The notes below the pieces were generated by a model, which had not been told where the DNA came from, made no database searches, and saw nothing but the letters and a program-made list of their open reading frames with translations. A program made the translations under genes and the position numbers. Positions 56,388 to 64,000 of a stretch of DNA of 64,000 nucleotides are shown here, in pieces. Positions within the stretch are counted from its first letter, which is position 1, and each line of letters begins with the position of its first letter. The stretch is from positions 868,001 through 932,000 of the forward strand of contig NC_063015.1 of the NCBI RefSeq assembly GCF_020509005.1, given 5' to 3'. The DNA is from Fulvia fulva. Its lineage: Eukaryota; Ascomycota; Dothideomycetes; Mycosphaerellales; Mycosphaerellaceae.

Positions 56388-59225
56388 TCACCATCCACTG
56401 GCAGCACCCGGATCCCCATTGAAGTTGAAAGGTCCCATCCCTCCACCAAGGAACAGTCCATCCATCCCACTTCCATTTAACTCATCCATACTGCCCAGAT
56501 TGATTCCCATAGCCTGCTCGAAGCCAGAGCCCCAGAGATAGTCTGGAATCGTACCATCGATACCATACTGATCAGGACCGCCAGCAGCATAAGCCTGGCC
56601 ATTGTCTGGCGGTGGCGGGTATGTCGCTTGCTGTTGCTGGGCTTGCTTTTCTTGATGTACCGGAAAGCGAGAGTCAGGATGTCCTGGTGCTGGGCGCTGG
56701 CTGTAGTCGACCGGGAAGGGAGTGTTGAAGGTCCACCCTTCGCCGCGACCTTGATCCTCGCCTTGTTGTGGTTGCTGATCTGACTGGCGATTGGCTGTGG
56801 CGACTTGCGAGAGCATGTGAAGTGGTGTCTGACCAAGTCGATCTGCTTGTTGCATCAGATCCTGACCATTCCATGTTGGTGGGTGAGGTAGTGGTTCGCC
56901 GCGAGCCTGTGCTGCGATGTTCTCCTTGTGCCTGCCGAACCAATCCTTAAGCACGGTCAGGATACGCAGGATCTTAGGATGTGGTCTGAACTCTTGCTGA
57001 TTGGCAACAGATCCAAACATGCCCATCAGACTGTCGATATAATGATCAACACGGACATCTTCAGGTGCCATGATCTTTGAGATCTCGCTACCAGGCGTCG
57101 TGATGGCGACATGCATCTTGATCAGTATGACCAATGCATATGTGCAGCGCACGAAGAATATGAGCATCGGTAGTGCTTTGACAGTGTCAAGGTTGTACGA
57201 CAGCATTGTGTCGAGTATGCCGTTGGCGGCTTTGCGGCATGCGTCAAGGGCTGCCATTTGATGTTGTGTCAGAGTCTCCGAGCTGTTGTTGACGGCTTTG
57301 AGTGACTCTTCGGTAAATGGAAGACGGAAGTCTTCAATGTTGTGGTTGAAGTGCAAGGCGATCTCATGCAAGTAAAGATTTGCAACATGCTCGAAGAAGC
57401 AGAGACCAGGATGTTGCTTGAGCTCGGCCGGGATGTTGTCTGACCAAGTCTTGAGCTCGTTCTCCAGCACGTTCAGCTGGTAGGTCACCTTCGGATCTGT
57501 GATACTGATTGTTGCAGTATTGTCGTCCATCAGGAACTGCAGACCGATCTCCTCGCAAATGTGCTGGATCTTGATGTGCTGGCAGAAGAGCTTGTCGGAA
57601 GGAAGTGCTTCGGGACTCGACCCCAGGATGTCGACGCATTCCTTCATGTAGTGAGACCATCGAACCAGGTTTGGTCGGCGAAGCACCATCGAAGCACTAT
57701 CATCGTCAGCAAAACGATCACAAACAGCAAAGAAATTCGAAACTTACCACGCACACAAAAAGTAACAACTCAGCCACGCTCTTCTCGCCTCGATAGTATC
57801 CGAGTTCTGCGGCAGCTGCATCTGCGGCCCAGGCGCGAACTCAGCATGCGGGCCACCAAAACCTCGTCTCGCCTTCGTCGCATTGAACCTCTTGCCCAGG
57901 CCAATGTCGATCGCCATCACAGCAGCCATGTGAATGATCTGGTAAAAGTTTGTCTGCTCCGCTTTCTCCGGTGGCTTGTACCAAAGTGCGAGGACTTGCA
58001 TAGCCTGGATCAGCTCGAGCGACTTGGCTCCATTGCATACAACACAGTCCGCGATGGCGCGAATGGCTTCACGCGAGAGTTGCTTTGTGACGTCCGGATG
58101 TAAAGTGCCTGCTGAGGATGCCGATAAAATGCAGACGTAGAGGATCGGCTTCTCCTTCAAGATCTGCTCGGCTGTTGTGTCAGGGTGGAATACGACTGCC
58201 GGCATTTGAGGTGCCAGCTTGTGGAGGTAGCGGTTGAAGATAGTCACGCCAATTTCTGGATTGACGAGCGTGTTGATCCTGTTCATGAATTCCTCTGGCG
58301 AGCGATGGATAAGGTACCGCATGGAGTCGGCGTATGGTCCCCAAGAGTCGCTCATTTGCTGGAGCCTCTTCATCGAGTCGTCCTGAACTGGCTGGTTCGC
58401 TTGATATCGTCCCATCCGTCCAGCATTGGCATTGTCTGCACTTTCCTGCGTGTCCGTAGCGCCTTCCTCAGTGCGTCGTCGCTTCTGCGGAGGCTGCATT
58501 CCAGACGATCCAGATCTCGCGGACGGGCTGTCTGCCGCATTCTGATGATACTGCTGCAGTGCCTGCTGTATATTCGCCGGCTGTTGTCTACCCTGCATCA
58601 TATCCGCAGGCGGTGCCGGTCCAGCTCGTGGAGAGGGAGCGTACTGTTGCTGAGGTTGTGGCACATGTCCTGTCTGCTGCTGCTGTTGGAGGACGGCAGT
58701 CAAGGCATCCAACTTCTTCTCCAGCTCAGCGACTCGACTGTCTGCCTTCTTCTGTCTCTTACGACTTGGTGCTGTGATGATGCACTGCCTGCCTGCCTTC
58801 TGACATCTGCGACATGGCAGCTCGGGGTGGGCCGGGTCCTGGTCGCATCGTACTTTCAGCCCTCTGCAGGCTTCGCACGCGCGTGGTCTCTTTGGATCTT
58901 CGCCAATTCCTCCTTCGCCGTCATCGTGGGAGTTGTTTGCGTTTGCGTCGTGTGGAATGTGATACGCGCCCGGCGGCGGTGGGGCAGCGGGACTCGCCTG
59001 GTTGCTCGCGCTGCCTGTCGATGGTGCTCCTGTAGTCGGCTGCTGGGGTGTGTGTCCCTGCGGTGTCGGATAGTGGTAGTATGGCTGCGGCGGGGATGGT
59101 GCGTATGTCTGTGGGACGGGTGGTGGTCGCTCGTACTTGAGCGGCGGTGGCGGAGCGGAGGGGGTGGAGTCGCCGCCGAGTCGAAGTCGAGGGTCGATCT
59201 GCGGGTGTTGCTGTTGTCCGCTCAT
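56388..59225 (-). CDS. Zn(II)2Cys6 transcription factor with fungal-specific regulatory domain
   Basis: Two exons (59225-57748, 57696-56388) with a 51-bp intron give 928 residues. A Pro/Gln-rich N terminus precedes the binuclear cluster CEACRGLKVRCDQD...CRRCQKAGRQC with cysteines at 117, 120, 127, 138, 141 and 148. Then come a basic linker (SRKRQKKADSR) and a coiled coil, VAELEKKLDALTAVLQQQQQ, for dimerisation. The middle-homology region includes ARRAWLSCYFLCA across the splice site and SMVLRRPNLVRW. The C terminus is Gln/Pro/Gly-rich, ending in an acidic-hydrophobic activation-like tail (MDELNGSGMDGLFLGGG). The cluster and linker resemble the LEU3/WAR1 group. A tannase gene starts 2.5 kb upstream in the same orientation. 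Start chosen at MSGQQQ; the frame is open further upstream. Confidence 0.92.
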
Positions 59226-59527
59226 GGTCGCGATAGCCTGATACTTACTGTTAGCCTGGTCGTCGTCGGTGGTCGGCGAGAACACGGCGTGAAAGAGGCC
59301 GCGAATGCGACTGTGAAAGATCCGAAGTAACCGAGAAGGAGGATCCTCGCCAAGCATTTCTGCCTGAGGCCTGAACTTCATCGATATAATGCCGTCCTTC
59401 ACTTCCTTGTGCCACTGCAACATCAACACTTCCACGTCCAGCAGCATGGGCGCCGCATCCATCTGGTATCTAGCAATGCACGACGCGGTCCGGCAAGTGA
59501 ATTCGCGCATGTGGTGTTGTACGTACC

Positions 59528-59743
59528 TCAATCCCGCAGGACCAACGCCCTCGCCTTCGAGCAGAACCTCTTGCCCGTGTTCGGGTGCGCCTTGAAGAGG
59601 TTGCGGATGGCCACGAGCCGCTGGCACTTATCTGTGTACTTTGGCAGTACTGCCGGGCAGTACTGCGGGAGGTATATGGCCTTGAGGGCGTGGTAGTAGA
59701 TTGCGCCCTGGATGTCTGCTGGCAGGTCGTTGAAGTTGGCCAT
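59528..59743 (-). CDS. Short F-box-like ORF, possibly partial
   Basis: ATG 59743 gives 71 residues beginning MANFNDLPADIQGAIYYHAL, an F-box/2EXR-like start, then YTDKCQRLVAIRNLFKAHPN and a basic end, KRFCSKARALVLRD. The TGA is followed at once by GGTACGT, a good splice donor. A protein-like frame (YQMDAAPMLLDVEVLMLQWH) resumes after an acceptor about 75 bp on, but in the wrong phase. The gene may therefore have lost its downstream exon through a frameshift. Confidence 0.4.
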   Translation of the reverse strand: MANFNDLPADIQGAIYYHALKAIYLPQYCPAVLPKYTDKCQRLVAIRNLFKAHPNTGKRFCSKARALVLRD

Positions 59744-60074
59744 TTCTGGAAGATAAGGTCAGTGATATGGTATGGGGCAAGAGATGAAAGTTTCGGGAGA
59801 GTGCATGGGGCGGTGAAGGTGGTTTCACGTACCTCGCGGCGATGTTGTTCGTAGCAGAGACGGTTGGGCTCGTCGAGAGGTATGTAATTTGCTGGCGGCG
59901 CTTCACCTGCTGACTACTCAAACCGCTCGCGTAGCATTGGCAAGGATCAGACACCCCTCTCTGCTAGTATCTTCGCCCGTTGAAGGAACGGAACTCCAGT
60001 GTGAAGCATTGCAATGCTACGCCCTCTTCTACGGCACCCTCCCAATAACACAACCTTCATTACATTCGACCTAC

Positions 60075-61724
60075 TCACTTACACGCGAAGCTATCAACGC
60101 TTGCTGCATCTCCACCAAGATACACCTGCTGCTTCGGCCACGCACATACTCTCCGTTCCATGTGCATATCCCCCTTGCCCTTCGCAAGAAGTGTCTCGGG
60201 CGCAACTCCCCCCTCAACCCAGTTAATCACAGCATCAAGAGATCCTGCAGGTGGGGGCCCAGTTCCACCAGCGCAGTGAGCCACCCCAGGAGCTTCAAAG
60301 TATCGATAGAAGTTCGCTGCATTAGCATCCTGCTCGAGAACCCGTTGATAGTAGTGCGAGGACCCATTCGGCATGATGAGTTGATCAGCCAGACCGTGCC
60401 AAGTCAACATTTTACCGCCATGGTCACGGAAGGCTGAGAGATCTGGATCGGAAGTGTCGATTATGCTGGTGTATTCTTGTATCGATCGATGCCAGAGGGA
60501 GAAGTATTCCTCGTTTGTGAAGTTGCGGAGGTCTGCATCTTCGTCTTTCAGTAGGAGGTACTTGATGTGTTCGGCTGGGAACATGGTCAGTGGTCGTCAT
60601 TGATTGAGGGCTGAAGAAGCAAACTCACAACCAAAGGCACCGGTACACGCTGAGACGCTGGCATTGCCTGAACATTCGGTTCCCAATGTTCCACCAGTCA
60701 GATCCGTCTCATGCGTAAAACCGTACCATCCATACTTCCCATCCTTACTCCTCGCTCCTCGCCAAACGGCATTGACGATGTCTGCAGCTTCTTTACTAAA
60801 CCTCCTCTGCTCCCCATTGCACTCAAACTCCTCCCCAACCAGGCTCCTCGCATCAAACTCACACAATCCAGGCAAACTAATAATCTCATCCTTCACCCCA
60901 TCAATCTCATCACAAGCCTCCACCGCCCTCCTCGTGATAGCCTCAATCTCACACTCAGCCGGATAATAATCCATCTCATTCATAACCTGCTGACCCCAAA
61001 ACTCCGCTAGCAAAAAGTTCGCCCAATTGATCGCCGGCGCAATCGCCAAGATTCCATCATACGCATCCGGATACCTCTGCGCCATCATCAGTCCCTGTCG
61101 CCCTCCAGTCGAGCAGCCTGACCAGTAACTCTTCTTCGGTTTTGTCTGATAGAAGTTGGCCGTGATTTGTTTCCCGGTGATTGCCAGATCATTCAACGCC
61201 ACGCTCGCAAAATTCTGCAACCCAGTCAGGTTGACATTCCCATTACTATCCAGAATCCAACTCTCCGCACTACTATCGTACTGCGAGTGACCCCCATCCG
61301 TCGACGCCGAGGCCCATCCATCTGCAGTGTTCGGAGCTATTTGGTCCCACGGCCTGCCTGTCCTCCAGCCTCCTCCGCCGGTTCCAAGGAAGCGGCCGTT
61401 CCAGTTGTCGAAGGGTAGTAGGACGAAGACGTTGATTTCGTCATGACGGCCGGGGTGGGTGTATGTCACTGTTACGTTGCAGAAGTTGAGGTCGTTCCAG
61501 GTGCCGTTTACCCTTGTGCCTTCGATTTCTGCTGATGTGGCGGCGAAGTTGTGGACGGGGTTTGCTTGGACTTCGAGGATCTTGGCGCCGAAGACGTCGA
61601 GGTTGTTCAGGAAGGAACCATTGCAGCGCTGTACGAGATTGGAGCTGGAGATTTCGCCGTAGGATGCCATTGTCGTTTGCAAAGGTAGCTGCTCAATCAC
61701 AGCGAGGAAGTCCTGCTCCGCCAT
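60075..61724 (-). CDS. Tannase / feruloyl esterase family protein
   Basis: Two exons (61724-60629, 60574-60075) with a 54-bp intron give 531 residues, the family's usual size. The nucleophile motif is GCSTGGRQG (Ser205) with FLGTGGGGWRTG and TDGGHS upstream as in the tannase fold; the acid and base are in WHGLADQLIMP and APGVAHC, and CEFD/CTGAFG cysteines fit the paired-Cys pattern near the active site. It would hydrolyse esters of gallic or ferulic acid. The predicted start (MAEQDFLAVIEQLPL) gives no convincing signal peptide, unusual for this secreted family, so an upstream exon may have been missed or the protein is intracellular. It is the only intact plant-material hydrolase in the window. 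Confidence 0.9.
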
Positions 61725-62461
61725 GACCGCCTCTTTATACTCTTACCCGTGCCCAGCCGGCTATCTTGCTTCCTTTTGCTGCATTACACTGTACCCACTA
61801 CAGTGCTACCAGATCGAGGTCCCGAAGCCTGAGATCCATGGATGACGCAGACTGCAAGATGAATGATGCAAACAAAGTGGAGCCTCCTGCTTTAGCCTCC
61901 TGCTTTCCCCGCACGAGAGTTCTGATCCGAAGACTGGGCTTCCCTTGCCGAAATCTGGGTAACGATACTGCCATGGGCTGGCTTTGTGCTGAGCTTGGCT
62001 TTGTCGCGATTGGCAGCTGACGCTTTTCCTGATTGAGCGTGGTGAAAGATGTGGGTGAATGCATTGGCGTGGTTGTTTGGGATCGATATATGCAACATTT
62101 GAAATGCATCGCGACCATCATACTGCTCAAATACTGCTGTCTTGAACCGCGAGGCCAACATGAGCTGCAGAGAATATCTGAAAGACTTGAATTGATCGGA
62201 TTGCAGGCGAGGCGCTTTGAAAAATCTTGTTTCCTGACAATGGAACATGCTGCAAGGTCGAATCAGCGAGAGCCTCAATAGACAGCATAGAGTACTCATC
62301 TTACTCGAAGCACCCACCGCATCGCCTCAACGATGAGGGAAGTCTCCAGTGGCCTGTCCACGGACGAAACCAACCTGATGCCCTCCCCGACCGCCCCCAG
62401 GTCTTGCGCCCCTATATACTCTACCTAGCCTACCTACTCTACCTATTCCCACCGCCTCCCT

Positions 62462-62911
62462 TCACGCCAACCCCCAGTGCTCCCACAGATGCATCCAGCC
62501 GAGCAGCCACCCTGACTGCATCGACGCAGTGGCGAGCTGCGCGTGCTCTTGCCGACTATATAACGCCACAACAGTCCACGTCCCATTCCCCTCTCGCCAG
62601 ATCGAGATGCGGCTGGGCGTTGGCAAGCCCAAGACCGCCATGTTGGTGCGGAGCCGGAACTCGTCCACTGGGCCGCGAAGGCCGGGCATGCTGAGCTGAT
62701 TGAGCCTGGCTGGAGGAACGAAGGGCCGTGCTGCTGGGTTCAGCGCCTGTTGTTGCGGTTGCTGCTGCTGCTGAGCAGCGGGTGATGATGATGGTGGTGG
62801 TGGTGGTGCTGTCGAAGGAGGGCCGGGAAAGAATTCGTCGTCGTCGTTTTCGTTGAAGGATCTTGCTTCGTTGAAGCGGCGGCGGTACTGCTCTTGCTCT
62901 GCGGAAGGCAT
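62462..62911 (-). CDS. Low-complexity Pro/Gln-rich protein, unidentified
   Basis: ATG 62911 gives 149 residues: an acidic start (MPSAEQEQYRRRFNEARSFN then ENDDDEFF), a Pro run, a Gln run encoded by CAG/CAA repeats, then a more ordered part with PGLRGPVDEFRLRTNMAVLG and ISIWREGNGTWTVVALYSRQ. Ends LWEHWGLA. No family recognised. It is divergent from the gene at 63259, about 340 bp away. Confidence 0.5.
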   Translation of the reverse strand: MPSAEQEQYRRRFNEARSFNENDDDEFFPGPPSTAPPPPPSSSPAAQQQQQPQQQALNPAARPFVPPARLNQLSMPGLRGPVDEFRLRTNMAVLGLPTPSRISIWREGNGTWTVVALYSRQEHAQLATASMQSGWLLGWMHLWEHWGLA

Positions 62912-63258
62912 TGTGGGTTGTGGTGGTGGGTGTGAGCTTGTTGTTGTGGTTGTTGGTGCTGTGTGATGGTATCTGTCGATGTCGAAGCGCTGTGAAGCTG
63001 TATGATTCCAATCGATCTAAGTGAGGGTGTGGCTCTAGGAGCTATTGTTGCTGTGTGAGGTCACTGCAAGGCTCAATGGCGGCTTGGCGGGCTCTCGCGG
63101 TCATATTTGATTTCTTAGCCGCCTGCTGCAACACTTCCTTCTCAGCGACGAGAACACACACAGTACGTACCACTCATTGACCAGCACCTGCGTTGCAGCC
63201 TTTGCTAACGTATCACCTCTCTTGCTTGCAGAACAACAAGACATACACATCACTCGAC

Positions 63259-63801
63259 ATGTCAGTACAGACCCCTTTCGATGGATTGGACAGTACTAAC
63301 AGCTTGAGCCCAGGGCTATCACATACACCGCCAACCAACTTCTCTCCCGCCGCTACATCCTGTAAGTCATAGAGCATGACACCTGCCTCTGGACGTCACT
63401 GATAACCTTGTAGTACCGCCGCCTCCACACCAATCACCCTCTCCATCGACCTCATGGCCCTCCGAACGGTGCAAGATCTCGTCGCCCAGCGCGAGCTGGC
63501 AGAGGCCCAGCGGTACGCCACCGCCATCAACACATACGATGACAGCAGCATCGATGCTCTATGGCAACGCATCATCAACATCAATCGAGGCAGCGGGTGG
63601 TGGCCGCTGAGCCGCGCCGCCACCCACGCGCGCCAACAGCTCACGCTGCGCCGCAACCTCCGCGAGTTCAACCGGGCCCGCGCAGCCCACCACCACCAGA
63701 CAAGCACTTTGTCGCCAGCAGAGAGATGGGCCTTGCGCCGAGCGCGCAACATCCGCCGCCAGCAGCAGTGGCAACGACGACAGGCTCGACGCCACAATTG
63801 A
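63259..63801 (+). CDS. Small basic protein with start codon split by an intron
   Basis: Spliced exons end 63260, 63314-63361 and 63414-63801. Joining ...GACAT/GGCT across the intron 63261-63313 (GTCAGT...CCCAG) creates the only ATG of the long frame, AT in one exon and G in the next, giving 145 residues: MAITYTANQLLSRRYIL, then TAASTPITLSIDLMALRTVQ and a Trp/Arg-rich end with ERWALRRARNIRRQQQWQRR. The second intron (63362-63413) has GTAAGT and CTGATAAC. An upstream intron in the 5' leader (GTACGT near 63158 to GCAG at 63229) is likely. If the frame started at Met in the last exon (63453) the protein would be 115 residues. No family recognised. Confidence 0.55.
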
Positions 63802-64000
63802 CCTGGTGTAGGTCACGACAAGATACAAGCACCCATGCTTGACACCGAAAAATGGGCCGCTGCAGCACCGTCCGCGAGGGCGCTGCTGAGCAGTGAAGTC
63901 GGTCGATGGCAGACACCTTCACGTGGTGACCGGCGTGAGTAGTCCTTCGGGGCGAAACCAAGAGAGAGTAGCTCGATTCGAGTGAAACCAGTAGCTGCCC

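Noticed and set aside
58185..59330. 381-codon plus-strand ORF
   Set aside because: It is antisense to the Gln/Pro-rich part of the Zn2Cys6 regulator; its low stop frequency follows from the CAG/CCA codons on the other strand.
1..64000. CRISPR arrays, bacterial operons or riboswitches
   Set aside because: No spaced identical repeats of the right kind; the intron-rich genes are fungal nuclear genes.

Overview
The window is nuclear DNA of a filamentous ascomycete, probably a Dothideomycete-like fungus. Four things show this: introns of about 47-69 bp with GT...AG ends and CTAAC/CTGAC-type branch sites; repeats degraded in the manner of repeat-induced point mutation (RIP), with CA/TG replaced by TA; a fungal NACHT-type NLR and a Zn(II)2Cys6 regulator; and a fungal set of secondary-metabolism and carbohydrate genes. 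Exon structures were assembled by eye from splice signals, reading frame and family similarity. For most spliced genes the summed exon length is a multiple of three.

Layout. 1-5.2 kb: a RIP-destroyed Ty1/copia retroelement (minus strand) followed by a RIP-destroyed Tad1-like LINE (plus strand). 6.7-12.2 kb: an accessory biosynthetic block. It contains an intact six-exon gene for a borosin-type, self-methylating RiPP precursor (alpha-N-methyltransferase fused to its own C-terminal core peptide), a convergent AsaB/CmcJ-like oxidase with one in-frame TAG, a possible broken secreted-protein gene, and a serine racemase/threonine dehydratase-like PLP enzyme. 13.3-15.8 kb: a NACHT NLR with an altered Walker A. 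16.6-22.4 kb: mostly housekeeping genes (exon-junction protein Y14, an F-box protein, an acidic low-complexity protein, a mitochondrial Bax-inhibitor/GHITM-type protein).

23.0-32.0 kb: a graveyard of plant-polysaccharide genes. GH3 beta-glucosidase, sugar transporter, GH78 alpha-L-rhamnosidase, GH51 arabinofuranosidase and a DUF5695-type protein are all frameshifted, truncated or stopped, while the flanking genes look intact. 32.3-54 kb: lineage-specific genes, including two related putative zinc-ribbon proteins, two SprT-like metalloprotease-domain genes sharing a CxCxxC insertion, a P450, a GMC oxidoreductase split by a 430-bp inverted-repeat insertion, a 2EXR/F-box-like gene and a 49-residue membrane microprotein. 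56.4-63.8 kb: a Zn2Cys6 regulator, a tannase/feruloyl esterase and two low-complexity proteins, one of which appears to have its start codon split by an intron.

The best candidate for an undescribed system is the borosin locus at 6.7-12.2 kb. The precursor-methyltransferase keeps the catalytic residues of the omphalotin enzyme OphMA but carries a different core region, and it sits next to an AsaB/CmcJ-like oxidase gene instead of a visible prolyl-oligopeptidase macrocyclase.
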